Assembly (NCBI GenBank): GCA_028281235.1
Contig: JANQKG010000001.1
Span: 87,069 to 151,068 of the forward strand
Direction of reading: 5' to 3'
Source: Afifellaceae bacterium
Lineage (GTDB): Bacteria > Pseudomonadota > Alphaproteobacteria > Rhizobiales > Afifellaceae
DNA: 64,000 nt
The notes beneath the pieces were generated by a model that was not told where the DNA came from, did no database searches, and saw only the letters and a list, made by a program, of their open reading frames with translations. This document shows positions 1 to 10,184 of the stretch, one piece after another. The translations under genes were made by a program, and so were the position numbers. Each line of letters begins with the position of its first letter. The stretch's first letter is position 1.

Positions 1-533
1 TCGAGCTGGTGCTCTCCGACCGATATGTCGATCTCATCGCTGAGCGCATTGACCTCGCGTTCCGCGCCGGCCGGCTCAAGGATTCCTCGTTCGTTGCGCG
101 CCGGCTCATGACGAACCGGCGGGTGCTGTGCGCCAGCCCGGGCTACCTCAAACGCAATGGCGTACCGACAAGCCTGGACGACCTCAGCACCCATGACGGC
201 ATCGTGCATGGCGACAGCGTCGCAGGTGCCGTGTGGCGGCTGCACGGACCGGAGGGCGAGGTCTCCATACCCGTCAACGGGCGCGTCGCCGGGCACAATA
301 TGCGTGTCGTCATCAGCGCGGCCTTGGCCGGGCTGGGTGTGGCGCTCATTCCAGATGCGGTCGCGCACAGCGACATCAAGGCCAAGCGCCTGGTCCGCGT
401 GCTCGATCAATATGCCGGGCCGGAGCTGGGCCTCTACGCTGTCTATCCAAGCAGCCGTCAGCTCTCGGCAAATGTGCGGGCGTTTCTCGACATCGTCGTG
501 GAGAGCATCAACACGTCACGCCAAGCTCGCTAG
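1..533 (+). CDS. LysR-family transcriptional regulator, C-terminal part (5' truncated by window)
   Basis: This is the effector-binding half of a LysR-type regulator. The frame is open to the left edge, and the residues before the first possible GTG (position 9) still fit the family, so the real start and the N-terminal winged helix lie outside the window. The visible part reads LSDRYVDLIAERIDLAFRAG near its start, which is typical of the first effector-domain subdomain, and later shows the hinge-like stretch ALAGLGVALIPDAVA. The regulated gene cannot be deduced from what is visible. The 3' end overlaps the stop region of the convergent Crp-family gene by a few bases. Confidence 0.85.
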   Translation, partial: ELVLSDRYVDLIAERIDLAFRAGRLKDSSFVARRLMTNRRVLCASPGYLKRNGVPTSLDDLSTHDGIVHGDSVAGAVWRLHGPEGEVSIPVNGRVAGHNMRVVISAALAGLGVALIPDAVAHSDIKAKRLVRVLDQYAGPELGLYAVYPSSRQLSANVRAFLDIVVESINTSRQAR

Positions 534-1249
534 TGGCCACGCGCGGCGAGCCCGCTCAGCCGGTCCTGATCGATCACGCCTTGCAGGGCCTCCACCGAAT
601 CGATGACCGCCATGTCGCGCTTGATCACAACACCGAAGCTCCTGAGGCGCTGAAAGACGCGTGACAGGCTCTCCGCCTTCATGCCGAGCTTGGAGGCGAT
701 CAGCGTCTTCTCGTAGGGGAGACGCACGGTGCACGCGCCGCTTTGAACCGGGCTTTGCGCGATCAGGAATTCCGCCACGCGCTGGATGCCGGAGAGCCCC
801 TTCACCTGCTCGATCTCGTCGACCAGCGAACGCACATGGCGGCATACGGAGGCGAGCATGGTCAAGGCCAGGTTCGGGTCGTTGGAGATGGCGGAGACGA
901 TGCGCTCCGTCGGGATGGCGACGAGGCGCGCGTCGGTCACCGCCTCGGCATTGGCGGGGTAGACGTCGCGCGCCAGTGCGGCGATCTCGGCGAAGCTCTG
1001 GCGGCGTGTGAAGATGCCGATCACCGCCTCCTCGCCAGCGGCGGTGGTGCGGAAGACCTTCACCCAGCCTTCGGCGACGATGTAGAAGAGCCGCGCCGGA
1101 TCGCCCTGTGCGAACACGGCGTCACCGCGCGCCAAGCTGACGGCACGCGCGCCATCGGTCACCTGCACGAACTCCGCGTCGCTCAGCTCGCTGAACAGCG
1201 GCGCGCCGCGCAGGAAGTCCTTGAGATCGTCACTGGCGTCGGCAGCCAT
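530..1249 (-). CDS. Crp/Fnr-family regulator, DNR/NnrR-like, probable nos regulator
   Basis: A 239-residue regulator with an N-terminal cyclic-nucleotide-binding-type beta barrel (about residues 15-130) and a C-terminal winged helix (about 150-225). The recognition-helix region reads LIASKLGMKAESLSRVFQRLR minus its last residue. The N-terminal half has no cysteine cluster, which argues against an iron-sulfur FNR and favours a DNR/NnrR-type haem or NO sensor. It is divergent from nosR, and the shared upstream region contains two FNR-type half-palindromes, so control of the nos operon is a reasonable inference. The ATG at 1249 gives the expected family length. Confidence 0.85.
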   Translation of the reverse strand: MAADASDDLKDFLRGAPLFSELSDAEFVQVTDGARAVSLARGDAVFAQGDPARLFYIVAEGWVKVFRTTAAGEEAVIGIFTRRQSFAEIAALARDVYPANAEAVTDARLVAIPTERIVSAISNDPNLALTMLASVCRHVRSLVDEIEQVKGLSGIQRVAEFLIAQSPVQSGACTVRLPYEKTLIASKLGMKAESLSRVFQRLRSFGVVIKRDMAVIDSVEALQGVIDQDRLSGLAARGH

Positions 1250-1391
1250 CGCGCTACAGCGTCTTCCTCACTCCCGATCCGGTCGACCGCCGCCAAGCAT
1301 CGCCCATCGGCAACGCCTCGCTGCGGCGAGCCAATCGCCGCGGCCAACCGGCTTAAAACCCGTGCCGCCCCTGCCCTTAATCCGGAATCGC

Positions 1392-1405
1392 TTAACCAAA
1401 ATCAA
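1392..1405. promoter_or_regulatory. Candidate FNR/DNR-type box upstream of nosR
   Basis: The sequence TTAACCAAAATCAA fits TTGAT-N4-ATCAA with a perfect right half-site and three of five bases in the left. It lies about 65 bases before the nosR start and between nosR and the divergent Crp-family regulator gene. The sequence match is direct; binding is inferred. Confidence 0.45.
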
Positions 1406-1423
1406 GGCTTCGGCCGCCCGCCT

Positions 1424-1437
1424 TTGAGACAAATCGC
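1424..1437. promoter_or_regulatory. Second, weaker FNR-like box upstream of nosR
   Basis: TTGAGACAAATCGC matches seven of ten positions of TTGAT-N4-ATCAA. It is 32 bases (about three helical turns) downstream of the first box, on the same face of the DNA, and close to the nosR start. It may be a second site or chance. Confidence 0.25.
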
Positions 1438-1467
1438 CCTAGTCGATCTTCTGACCGCAAACGGCAG

Positions 1468-3651
1468 TTGAGGCGATCCTTGTCAGCTGTACTTTCAATT
1501 CTCACGCTGCTGGCGATGTTGGCGGGCTCGCCTGCGCTTGCCGCAGCAGATGCCTCGCGCCTGCTCGGCTATCTGGCGGAGCTTGAGGCGTCAGAGCTCC
1601 ATCCTGAGGCGGAGCGCTATGGGCCGCCGGAAGCGGACCTGCCGGCGGTGCCGCTCATGAAGGGCGGCGATGTCGTCGGCTGGGCCTTCCTCGCCTCCGA
1701 CTATGTGTCGACCACCGGCTATTCGGGCAAGCCGATCCACGTCGTGGTCGGCCTCGACCTCGACGCACTCGTCACCGGCGTCAGGCTGGTGGAGCACGCG
1801 GAGCCGATCGTCCTGATCGGCATCCCGGAATCGCGCATCCGGGCGCTGACGGAAGGCTATGCCGGCCTCGACCTCAAGGTCGAAGCGGCGGCATCCGGCT
1901 CCGGCCATGAGCTTGAGATCATCTCCGGCGCCACCGTCACGATCATCGTGATCGACGACGCGATCGTGCGCGCCGGCTTGAAGGTGGCGCGCCGGCTCGG
2001 GCTCGGGGGATTAGCGCCGAACATTGAGCAGCCGACGATCGCCTACGAGATCGATCCTTCACTGAGTGAGGTGCGCAACTGGGCAACGCTTGAGCGTGAA
2101 GGCGCGATCGCCGGGCTGACGCTCGATGTCGGGCAGGTCACCCGCGCCTTTGCCGAGCGCGGTGAAGCGGAAGCGGCATCGCGGCCAGAAAGCGACACGG
2201 AATCCGACACCTTCATCGACCTCAACACCGCGCTCATCAGCGTGCCGACGCTTGGGCAGAGCCTGCTTGGCGAAGCCGAATACGGCAATCTCACGCGCGC
2301 GCTCGATGCGGGCGAACATGCCATCCTCATCGCCGGGCGCGGCGCCTATTCGTTCAAAGGGTCGGGCTATGTGCGCGGCGGCGTGTTCGACCGCATTCAG
2401 CTCATTCAAGGTGATGTCAGCGTCCGTTTCCGCGACCGGCAGCATCGGCGCCTCGGTGCAGTGGAGGCCGGTGGGGCCCCGACCTTCACGGAGATCGACC
2501 TCTTCACCATCCCCGCCGATGTCGGCTTCGACCCCACCCGCCCGTGGCGGCTGCAGCTTTTGGCGCAGCGCGCCATCGGCCCGGTGGAGAAATCGTTTCT
2601 CACCTTCGATGTCCCCTACGCCCTGCCTGAGAGCTATCTGCGTCCGGTGGCCGGCGCAGATGTTGTGCCGATCGTTGCGCAAGCGGCCGGGGACGAGGAG
2701 GCTGCCGCCAAGGCCGCACTCTGGCAGCGGATATGGCGTGAGCGGCGGATCGAGATCGGCGTCCTGATCGGCGCGCTGTCGGTGCTGACTGCGTTCTTCT
2801 TCTTCCAGCTGCCGCTGACGCGAAGCGAGAACGCCGTCTACTGGTTCCGCATCGCGTTCCTCACCTTCACACTGGTGTGGGTCGGCTGGATCGCCAACGC
2901 GCAGCTCTCCGTCGTCAACGTGCTGGCGCTGGGGAATGCACTCGCCACCGATTTCAGTTGGGACGCTTTCCTCATCGACCCGCTGATCTTCATTCTATGG
3001 TTTGCGGTGGCCGCCTCGCTGCTCTTCTGGGCGCGCGGCGCCTATTGCGGATGGCTGTGCCCGTTCGGCGCGTTGCAGGAACTCCTGAACCGTCTCGCCA
3101 AGCTGGTGCGCATCCCGCAATGGCAGCTCCCATGGTGGCTGCATGAGCGCCTGTGGCCGATCAAATACGTGATGTTCCTGGCGCTCTTCGGCCTGTCGCT
3201 CTACTCGCTGCCGCTAGCGGAGCGCTACGCCGAAGTGGAGCCGTTCAAGACGGCGATCATCCTGAAATTCCAGCGCGACTGGCCGTTCGTTCTGTTCGCC
3301 GGATTGCTGCTCGGCGCCGGGCTCTTCGTGGAGCGCTTCTATTGCCGCTATCTGTGTCCGCTCGGCGCAGCGCTCGCGATTCCCGCCAAGCTGCGCATCT
3401 TCGAATGGATGAAGCGCTACCGCGAATGCGGCGCGCCGTGCCAGCGCTGCGCCAACGAATGCATGGTGCAGGCGATCCACCCCGACGGCCGCATCGACAC
3501 CAATGAGTGTCTCTACTGCATGCACTGCCAGGTTCTCTACCAGGACGATGAGAAGTGCCCCGTCTGCATCAAGCGGAAGCAACGGCGTGCGCCGTTCCTC
3601 AAACAGCAGGCGGACAAAGCCAAGGTGGCCAAGCTTCCGGCCGCCGCCTGA
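1468..3651 (+). CDS. nosR: NosR, membrane flavo-iron-sulfur protein of N2O respiration
   Basis: NosR passes electrons toward periplasmic N2O reductase and is needed for nos expression and NosZ maturation in known systems. The 727-residue product begins with a signal peptide (cleavage near residue 25, SPALA). It has a periplasmic FMN-binding domain with the flavinylation motif SGAT at 153-156 (Thr156), then several membrane helices from about residue 430. The cytoplasmic tail carries the paired motifs CGWLCP (from Cys527) and CRYLCP, followed by ferredoxin-type clusters such as [12 protein letters not shown] and CLYCMHC. The start is a TTG at 1468, chosen because it begins a good signal peptide; no strong ribosome site precedes it. 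First gene of the nos cluster. Confidence 0.95.
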   Translation: MRRSLSAVLSILTLLAMLAGSPALAAADASRLLGYLAELEASELHPEAERYGPPEADLPAVPLMKGGDVVGWAFLASDYVSTTGYSGKPIHVVVGLDLDALVTGVRLVEHAEPIVLIGIPESRIRALTEGYAGLDLKVEAAASGSGHELEIISGATVTIIVIDDAIVRAGLKVARRLGLGGLAPNIEQPTIAYEIDPSLSEVRNWATLEREGAIAGLTLDVGQVTRAFAERGEAEAASRPESDTESDTFIDLNTALISVPTLGQSLLGEAEYGNLTRALDAGEHAILIAGRGAYSFKGSGYVRGGVFDRIQLIQGDVSVRFRDRQHRRLGAVEAGGAPTFTEIDLFTIPADVGFDPTRPWRLQLLAQRAIGPVEKSFLTFDVPYALPESYLRPVAGADVVPIVAQAAGDEEAAAKAALWQRIWRERRIEIGVLIGALSVLTAFFFFQLPLTRSENAVYWFRIAFLTFTLVWVGWIANAQLSVVNVLALGNALATDFSWDAFLIDPLIFILWFAVAASLLFWARGAYCGWLCPFGALQELLNRLAKLVRIPQWQLPWWLHERLWPIKYVMFLALFGLSLYSLPLAERYAEVEPFKTAIILKFQRDWPFVLFAGLLLGAGLFVERFYCRYLCPLGAALAIPAKLRIFEWMKRYRECGAPCQRCANECMVQAIHPDGRIDTNECLYCMHCQVLYQDDEKCPVCIKRKQRRAPFLKQQADKAKVAKLPAAA

Positions 3652-3679
3652 TGATCAAACGATAGCAAAGGAGAGGGAC

Positions 3680-5623
3680 ATGAAAGACGAAGACAAGACG
3701 GTCCAGAAGGACGATAAGCTTGCCGTCTCCCGCCGTACAATGTTGGGCGGAACGGCGGTCACGGCGCTTGCCGCCGGCGGCGGTGCGCTGGCCGGCGGAA
3801 CGGCGGCGTTGGTCGGCGGCGGCGCCGTCACCCCTGCCCGCGCGCAAGCCGGGCAGAAGTCGCATCTCGAACCGGGCGAGCTCGACGAATATTACGGCTT
3901 CTGGTCAAGCGGCCAGAGCGGCGAGCTCAGGATTCTCGGCATTCCGTCCATGCGCGAGCTGATGCGCGTGCCGGTCTTCAACAGGTGCAGCGCCACAGGC
4001 TGGGGCTCGACCAATGAGAGCCTCAAGGTACTGACCGAGGGCCTCTTGCCGGAGTCCAAGGAGTACCTGGCCGCGCACGGCATGCAGACCTACCACAATG
4101 GCGACCTGCACCATCCGCATATGTCGTTCACCGACGGCACGTATGACGGGCGCTATCTCTTCATGAACGACAAGGCGAACACGCGCGTTGCGCGGGTGCG
4201 CTGCGACGTCATGAAGTGCGACAAAATCATCGAGATCCCCAACACCAGCGACATCCATGGCCTGCGCCCGCAGAAATTCCCGCGGACGGGCTACGTGTTT
4301 GCAAATGGCGAGCACGAGATTCCGCTGCCCAATGACGGGATGATCCTCGACGATCCGTCGCAATACATCACCATCTTCTCCGCCATTGACGGCGACACGA
4401 TGAAGGTGGCGTGGCAGGTCATAGTCGACGGCAACCTCGACAATTGCGACGCCGACTATCAGGGCAAGTATGCCGTCTCCACCTGCTACAATTCGGAGAT
4501 GGGCATGAACCTTGCCGACATGACGGCGAGCGAGACCGACTGGGCGGTGATCTTCAACATCGCGCGTATCGAGGACGGCGTGGCGAATGGTGATTACAAG
4601 GAGTACCAGGGCGTTCCTGTGCTCGACGGCCGCAAGGGCTCGCGTTACACCGCCTACGTACCCATCCCCAACAGCCCGCATGGCTGCAACACGGCGCCCG
4701 ACGGCAAGCACATCGTCATCAACGGCAAGCTGTCGCCGACTGTGACGGTTCTTGACGTCACCAAGATCGACGCGGTGTTTGAGGGTGCGGATCCGCGCTC
4801 CTGCGTGGTGGCGGAGCCGGAACTGGGTCTCGGTCCGCTCCACACGGCCTTCGACGGCAAGGGCAATTGCTACACCACGCTCTTCCTCGACAGCCAGATG
4901 GCCAAGTGGAACATGGACCTCGCCATTCGCCAATATGCCGGCGAGGACGTCGACCCGATCCTGGCCAAGACGGATGTGCACTACCAGCCCGGCCACAACC
5001 ACTCGTCCATGGGCGAGACCAACGAGGCCGACGGCAAGTGGCTCGTGTCGCTCAACAAGTTCTCCAAGGACCGCTTCTTGAATGTCGGTCCGTTGAAGCC
5101 GGAGAACGAGCAGCTGATCGACATCTCGACCGATGAGCCAGCGGTCGTGCATGACGGACCGACCTTCGCGGAGCCGCATGATTGCATCATCGTGCATCGC
5201 TCAAAGGTCAGCCCGGCTTCCGTGTGGGAGCGTAACGACCCGATGTGGGAAGAGGCGCGCGCGCAGGCCGAAGCCGACGGCGTCACGCTGGAGGACGGCG
5301 CACCGGAGCCGATCCGCGACGGCAACAAGGTGCGCGTCTATATGTGGTCCGCAGCGCCGACCTTCTCGCTGGAGAGCTTCACGGTGAAGCAAGGCGACGA
5401 GGTCACCATCTACGTCACCAATCTGGACGACGTGGACGACCTCACTCACGGCCTGACGCTCGCCAATCACGGCATCGCGTTTGAGGTTGGCCCGCAGGCG
5501 ACCGCGTCGGTGACGTTCATCGCCGAGCGGCCTGGCGTCCATTGGTATTATTGCCAATGGTTCTGCCACGCGCTCCATATGGAGATGCGCGGTCGCATGT
5601 TCGTGGAGCCGCGGGTCGGCTGA
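3680..5623 (+). CDS. nosZ: NosZ, nitrous oxide reductase (clade I, Tat-exported)
   Basis: The periplasmic multicopper enzyme that reduces N2O to N2. The 647-residue protein starts at an ATG preceded by AAGGAGAGGG; a longer reading frame upstream overlaps nosR and is not needed. A Tat signal (SRRTML at residues 17-22) places it in clade I. Histidine motifs for the CuZ cluster are present (DLHHPHM, DIHGL, SPHGC, GPLH, GHNHSS, EPHDC). The C-terminal cupredoxin domain has the CuA motif Cys625-x3-Cys629-x3-His633-x2-Met636. The length is normal and I see no damage, so a functional enzyme is expected. Confidence 0.98.
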   Translation: MKDEDKTVQKDDKLAVSRRTMLGGTAVTALAAGGGALAGGTAALVGGGAVTPARAQAGQKSHLEPGELDEYYGFWSSGQSGELRILGIPSMRELMRVPVFNRCSATGWGSTNESLKVLTEGLLPESKEYLAAHGMQTYHNGDLHHPHMSFTDGTYDGRYLFMNDKANTRVARVRCDVMKCDKIIEIPNTSDIHGLRPQKFPRTGYVFANGEHEIPLPNDGMILDDPSQYITIFSAIDGDTMKVAWQVIVDGNLDNCDADYQGKYAVSTCYNSEMGMNLADMTASETDWAVIFNIARIEDGVANGDYKEYQGVPVLDGRKGSRYTAYVPIPNSPHGCNTAPDGKHIVINGKLSPTVTVLDVTKIDAVFEGADPRSCVVAEPELGLGPLHTAFDGKGNCYTTLFLDSQMAKWNMDLAIRQYAGEDVDPILAKTDVHYQPGHNHSSMGETNEADGKWLVSLNKFSKDRFLNVGPLKPENEQLIDISTDEPAVVHDGPTFAEPHDCIIVHRSKVSPASVWERNDPMWEEARAQAEADGVTLEDGAPEPIRDGNKVRVYMWSAAPTFSLESFTVKQGDEVTIYVTNLDDVDDLTHGLTLANHGIAFEVGPQATASVTFIAERPGVHWYYCQWFCHALHMEMRGRMFVEPRVG

Positions 5624-6912
5624 TGGCCTGGCGCGCCTACATCGTTGCCGTCCTGGCGATCGCGGCATCCGCAGCCCTCCCCGGCTTTACCTGGGGAGGC
5701 GAGCGGATGGTCGCGGCCGGCGGTGTCGGCGGCGCGGGCGCGCTTCAGGTCATCATCAACAATGCCGAGCCGGGCGACGTTGTCCGGCTCGGCCCCGGCC
5801 GGCATCTGGGTCCCGTCGTGCTCGACGGCCCGCTGACGCTGACCGGCGATGCGGGCGCAATCATCGAGGGCCCGGGCGAAGGCACGGTCGTCACCATCAC
5901 CGGCGACGCGGCGACGGTCAGCGGCCTCACCATCATCGGCTCCGGCTCATCGGCCGAAACGCTCGATTCCGGCATCAAGCTGACCAAGACCGCCACGAAC
6001 GGTCGGGTCATGAACAATTACATTGAGGGCAATCTCGTCGGCGTCGACGTTCACGGCGCGCGCGACACGCTGGTCAAAGACAACATTATCATCGGCCGGC
6101 GCGACCATCGCATGAACGCCCGCGGCAACGGCGTCTATATCTGGAACGCGCCGGGCACGGTGATCGACGGAAACACGATCCGCTACGGGCGCGACGGAAT
6201 CTTCGTCAACACGAGCAGCGACAACGTCTTCAGCAACAATCGCTTCGAGGAGCTGCGCTTCGCCGTCCATTACATGTACACCAATGGTGGCGTGCTGACG
6301 GACAATTATTCGACGAACAACCACGCCGGCTTTGTCTTGATGTATTCGCGCGACCTGGTGGTGACCGGCAATCGGTCGCTCGGTGACCGCGATCACGGGA
6401 TCATGCTGAACTACGCCAACCAGGCGGAGATTGCAGGCAACCTGGTGCGCAATGGCGGCGAGAAGTGCCTGTTCATGTACAACGCCAACAAGAACCGCAT
6501 CGCCGACAACCGCTTTGAGGGTTGCCAGATCGGCATCCATTTCACCGCCGGGTCGGAACGCAACGCCATTACCGGCAACGCCTTCATCGGCAACCGCACG
6601 CAGGTCAAATATGTCGGCTCACGCTGGCTCGATTGGAGCGCGGACGGGCGCGGCAATTTCTGGAGCGACCACACCGCCTTCGATGTCGATGGCGACGGCT
6701 TCGCCGACATGCCCTACCGGCCGAACGACATGATGGATCAGATATTGTGGACGCAGCCGGCCGCGCGGCTCCTGCTCGGCAGTCCGGCGGTGCAGCTTGT
6801 CCGCTGGACGCTGTCGCGTTTTCCGGCCTTGCTGCCAGGCGGGATCGTCGATCGGAAGCCCCTGATGCGAGCGGTCAATCCCGGGGCGGACGCGGAGGAG
6901 GACGCGACATGA
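5623..6912 (+). CDS. nosD: NosD, periplasmic beta-helix protein for CuZ assembly
   Basis: A 429-residue exported protein of the CASH/right-handed parallel beta-helix type, recognisable by repeated short turns with GN, DN and NN motifs (for example IEGNLVGVDVHG, NGVYIWNAPGTVIDGN). NosD works with the NosFY transporter in loading the CuZ centre of NosZ. Its ATG sits in a TGATG overlap with the nosZ stop, giving a signal-peptide-like N-terminus; the reading frame is open further upstream inside nosZ, but that part is not expected to be coding. The stop overlaps the nosF start. Confidence 0.93.
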   Translation: MAWRAYIVAVLAIAASAALPGFTWGGERMVAAGGVGGAGALQVIINNAEPGDVVRLGPGRHLGPVVLDGPLTLTGDAGAIIEGPGEGTVVTITGDAATVSGLTIIGSGSSAETLDSGIKLTKTATNGRVMNNYIEGNLVGVDVHGARDTLVKDNIIIGRRDHRMNARGNGVYIWNAPGTVIDGNTIRYGRDGIFVNTSSDNVFSNNRFEELRFAVHYMYTNGGVLTDNYSTNNHAGFVLMYSRDLVVTGNRSLGDRDHGIMLNYANQAEIAGNLVRNGGEKCLFMYNANKNRIADNRFEGCQIGIHFTAGSERNAITGNAFIGNRTQVKYVGSRWLDWSADGRGNFWSDHTAFDVDGDGFADMPYRPNDMMDQILWTQPAARLLLGSPAVQLVRWTLSRFPALLPGGIVDRKPLMRAVNPGADAEEDAT

Positions 6913-7823
6913 GCGGCCCCGCCATTTCCATCAACAATGTCTCCAAGCGCTATCGCAAGCAGGTCGCGCTGGACGGCGTGTCGCTTGAGGTGGCGCCGGG
7001 CGAACGCGTGGCACTGCTTGGCCACAATGGCGCCGGCAAGACGACGCTGCTTAAGCTGGTGCTCGGTCTCACCCCCTCCGATGCCGGCGAGATTACGGTG
7101 CTTGGCGCGCCGCCCGGCAGCGCGGCGGCACGGCGCGCTTATGCCTACCTTCCGGAGAACGTCGCCTTCCACAAGCTCCTCACCGGTCGCGAGCAGATTG
7201 CCATGCTGGCGCGGCTGAAGGGCGAAAGCGCTCAGCGCGCGGCAGAAAGCCTGGAGCGCGTCGGGCTCGGCGACGCCATGGACCGGCGCATCGGAACGTA
7301 CTCAAAGGGCATGCGTCAGCGCCTTGGCCTTGCTCAGCTCATCATCGGTCAGCCGCAGATCGTGATCCTGGACGAGCCGACCAGCGGGCTCGATCCGATC
7401 TCGCGCGAGATGTTCTATTCCATCGTCGTGGAGCTGGCGGAAGCGGGTGCCGCGGTCATTCATTCCTCGCATGCGCTGACGGAGCTTGAGGCGCGCACAG
7501 ACCGCATCGCTATTCTGCGCAACGGCAAGCTGGTCGCCGATGATCAACTGGCGCAGCTTCAGATCAATGCCAATCTGCCGATCCGCCTTCGCGTGCAGGC
7601 GGGCCTGGAGAGCGCCGACAGCATCGCGGAACGCCTCGGCGGCGCGCGCATCAACGGCCAGGCCGTGGAGCTGATCTGTCAGCCCGGCGAGAAGATCGCG
7701 CGCCTGGCGCAGGTGACATCGCTCGGCGAGTCAGTTCGCGACATCGACGTCATTCCGCCGAGCCTGGAGGACGTCTACCGCCATTATTGCGGTCCGGATG
7801 CCACGTTAGAGAAAGCGCCATGA
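6909..7823 (+). CDS. nosF: NosF, ABC transporter ATP-binding subunit
   Basis: A 304-residue cytoplasmic ATPase of the NosDFY system. Walker A is GHNGAGKTT at residues 38-46, the signature region is YSKGMRQRLGLAQ, Walker B is QIVILDEPTSGLDP, and an H-loop histidine occurs in SSHALTELEARTD. The signature SKGMRQR is the usual NosF/CcmA-type variant of LSGGQ. The start overlaps the nosD stop (ATGA), so translation is probably coupled. The C-terminal third (after about residue 225) is the non-catalytic accessory region seen in this subfamily. Confidence 0.95.
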   Translation: MSGPAISINNVSKRYRKQVALDGVSLEVAPGERVALLGHNGAGKTTLLKLVLGLTPSDAGEITVLGAPPGSAAARRAYAYLPENVAFHKLLTGREQIAMLARLKGESAQRAAESLERVGLGDAMDRRIGTYSKGMRQRLGLAQLIIGQPQIVILDEPTSGLDPISREMFYSIVVELAEAGAAVIHSSHALTELEARTDRIAILRNGKLVADDQLAQLQINANLPIRLRVQAGLESADSIAERLGGARINGQAVELICQPGEKIARLAQVTSLGESVRDIDVIPPSLEDVYRHYCGPDATLEKAP

Positions 7824-8650
7824 CCGGACGCATTGCCGCTGTGGCTGCTGCGGAGCTGAAGATCGCGCTGCGCAACCGCTGGATCCTGACGGCGACCTTC
7901 ATGATGACCGCTTTCGGGCTGGTGCTGGCACTCGCCGGCTCGGCGCCTGCGGGAACCGTCGGCGCCGACCGGTTGACGGTGACGGTCGCCAGCTTGGCGA
8001 CGCTCAGCGTCTATCTGGTGCCGTTGATTGCTCTGCTTCTATCCTACGATGCCATTGCCGGCGAAGTGGAGCGCGGCACGCTGCCTTTGCTCCTCACCTA
8101 TCCGGTGTCGCGCCGCGACGTGCTCGCCGGCAAGCTCGTCGCGCAGCTCACTGTCGTGGCGCTCGCCGTGCTGATCGGCTTCGGCATCACGGCCGCGGCG
8201 GTCTGGGCAGCGGGCGGCGCGTCACTCAGCGGTCTGCGCGACCTGACGCGGCTCTATGCCAGCGCCGTGCTTCTAGGTGGAACGTTCCTCGCGGCCGGTT
8301 TCTGCCTGAGCGCCCTTACACGCCAGAGCGCGGCGGCGGCGAGCCTGGCGATCGCGATCTGGATCGTGGCGGTCGTTCTGTTCGACGTGGCCTTGCTGGG
8401 GGCCGTGGTCGTCGACGATGGCGGCCTTTTCACCACGCAAATCTTCCCGTGGCTCCTCGTCGCCGGGCCCACCGATGCGTTCAGACTCTTCAATCTCAGC
8501 GGCCTGAGCGTGGAGCTTGAAACCGGCGGCCTCGGTGGATCGGCCGTATCGCTCGGCGTCCCAGGCTGGGCGCCGCTCGTCTCCATGGCACTGTGGCCGT
8601 GCGTGCTTGTCCTTTTCGCGGCTTTCATCTTTCGGAGGTGCGAAGCATGA
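7820..8650 (+). CDS. nosY: NosY, ABC transporter membrane subunit
   Basis: A 276-residue ABC-2 type permease partner of NosF. It shows about six hydrophobic helices, with the first after RNRWILTATFMMTAFG and a conserved cytoplasmic loop DAIAGEVERGTLPLLLTYPVSRRDVLAGK (quoted in part). This loop is typical of NosY. It overlaps nosF upstream and nosL downstream by ATGA, so the complex subunits are likely made in step. Confidence 0.94.
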   Translation: MTGRIAAVAAAELKIALRNRWILTATFMMTAFGLVLALAGSAPAGTVGADRLTVTVASLATLSVYLVPLIALLLSYDAIAGEVERGTLPLLLTYPVSRRDVLAGKLVAQLTVVALAVLIGFGITAAAVWAAGGASLSGLRDLTRLYASAVLLGGTFLAAGFCLSALTRQSAAAASLAIAIWIVAVVLFDVALLGAVVVDDGGLFTTQIFPWLLVAGPTDAFRLFNLSGLSVELETGGLGGSAVSLGVPGWAPLVSMALWPCVLVLFAAFIFRRCEA

Positions 8651-9222
8651 CCCGTCTTGTCGCGCCGCTCCTGGCGGTCGCCCTCCTTGCCGGATGCTCC
8701 GAGCAGGAAATCGCGTCGGTTCCTCAGCCCATCATTATGAGCGAGGAGGCGGTCGGGCATTATTGTCAGATGATCGTGCTGGAGCACGACGGCCCAAAAG
8801 CACAAGTGCATCTCGCCGGGATGGATGCGCCGCTGTGGTTCAGCCAGATCAGGGATGCCTTCGTGTTCGACCGTCTACCGGAGGAGACCGCGGAGGTCGC
8901 GGCGATCTACGTCAACGACATGGGCGCGGCGGGAAGCTGGGAGGAGCCCGGCGCGGACAATTGGATCGCCGCCGACCAGGCCCTCTATGTCATCGACAGC
9001 AGCCGGCGTGGCGGCATGGGCGCGCCGGAATTCGTGCCCTTTGCGACGGAGGATGCAGCGCGCGCCTTCACGCAGGATTTCGGCGGCACGATCATCAGCT
9101 ACGCGGAGATCACCGACGCGATGGTGCTGGAGCCGGTGGATGTCGATCCGCTTTCGCTGCTCAACGGTGAAGCCGTGCATCAGCATCACTCGACGCATGC
9201 CGTGGAGGAGACCGCCGAATGA
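8647..9222 (+). CDS. nosL: NosL, copper-chaperone lipoprotein
   Basis: A 191-residue outer- or inner-membrane lipoprotein that delivers Cu(I) for NosZ. A lipobox LLAGC ends at Cys17. The family motif YCQM is present and is part of the copper-binding site in characterised NosL proteins; the later GGMGAPE stretch also fits the family. The tail is His-rich (HQHHSTH), which could add metal affinity; this is inference. The start overlaps the nosY stop. Confidence 0.94.
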   Translation: MTRLVAPLLAVALLAGCSEQEIASVPQPIIMSEEAVGHYCQMIVLEHDGPKAQVHLAGMDAPLWFSQIRDAFVFDRLPEETAEVAAIYVNDMGAAGSWEEPGADNWIAADQALYVIDSSRRGGMGAPEFVPFATEDAARAFTQDFGGTIISYAEITDAMVLEPVDVDPLSLLNGEAVHQHHSTHAVEETAE

Positions 9223-10175
9223 GCGGCGTCACACGCCGGCGCTTCGTCGCAATATCGGCGGCAGCGGCTGGCTCCACCCTTTTCGGCGGGACCGCCGCGA
9301 CACAGCAGTTGCGGACCTTTCACTGGAAGGGCGTGGCGCTTGGTGCGGAAGCCTCGTTACGCATTGACGGGATCGACCCCACGCTCGGCGAAGCAATTGC
9401 CGCGCGCTGCCGTGATGAGATCGACAGGCTGGAGGGGCTCTTCAGCCTTTACCGATCGGACAGCGCGATTGCGCGCCTCAACCGGACCGGCGCGCTCGAC
9501 AATCCCGACCCGGACTTCCTGGCGCTCATGTCGATGGCGCGCGCCGTTCACGACGCCACGGGCGGGGCCTTTGACCCGACCGTGCAGCCGCAATGGGCGG
9601 CGCTGGCGGAACGCCACGCCGGATCGGCTAAGGATATTGCAAACGGCGACCTTGCCGCGCTGCATTCGCCCGCCGCGGGGTTCGGTCGCGTCCACGTGAC
9701 CGCCGGGCAGATCAGCTTCGAGCGGCCCAGTATGGCGATCACCCTGAACGGCATCGCCCAGGGTTACATCACCGACCGCATTGCCGCGCTGCTACGCACA
9801 GAAGGGCTCCGCCATGTGCTTGTGTATGTCGGTGAGTTCCGGGCCGTCGGGCCACGCGATGACGGAAGAGGTTGGCCGGTCGGCATCAGGGCGCCGGGAC
9901 AAGCGGGCGGCACCGCGCGCACCATCACGCTCAGCGACTCAGCGCTCGCGACATCGGAGCCGCTCGGCACCACGTTCGACAATGCCGGAACCATCGGGCA
10001 CATCCTTGATCCGCGGAGCGGCAAGCCTGATGCGCGGCGGCAGAGCGTTAGCGTCGAAGCGCCGCGTGCTGCACTGGCGGATGCGCTCTCCACCGCCTTC
10101 TGCATGATGAGCGATGCCGAGATCGCGGCGGCGCTGGATATGTTTCCGGGCGCCCGCCTCGTTCATATCGCTTAG
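9219..10175 (+). CDS. nosX: NosX, ApbE-like FAD:protein FMN transferase
   Basis: A 318-residue exported ApbE-family enzyme that attaches FMN covalently to NosR (the SGAT threonine). The N-terminus MSGVTRRRFVAIS is a Tat-type signal. Family features include YRSDSAIARLNR, TGGAFDPTVQP and ALTNG-like ITLNGIAQGYITDRI, with the late motif ATSEPLGTTFD. It is the last gene of the cluster and its ATG overlaps the nosL stop. It ends 10 bases before the convergent hemA stop, with no obvious terminator between them. Confidence 0.93.
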   Translation: MSGVTRRRFVAISAAAAGSTLFGGTAATQQLRTFHWKGVALGAEASLRIDGIDPTLGEAIAARCRDEIDRLEGLFSLYRSDSAIARLNRTGALDNPDPDFLALMSMARAVHDATGGAFDPTVQPQWAALAERHAGSAKDIANGDLAALHSPAAGFGRVHVTAGQISFERPSMAITLNGIAQGYITDRIAALLRTEGLRHVLVYVGEFRAVGPRDDGRGWPVGIRAPGQAGGTARTITLSDSALATSEPLGTTFDNAGTIGHILDPRSGKPDARRQSVSVEAPRAALADALSTAFCMMSDAEIAAALDMFPGARLVHIA

Positions 10176-10184
10176 AGCGTCAGA

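Noticed and set aside
3503..3679. Upstream extension of the nosZ frame into nosR
   Set aside because: A strong ribosome site and a perfect Tat signal follow at 3680; the extension is only an open frame in another phase of nosR.
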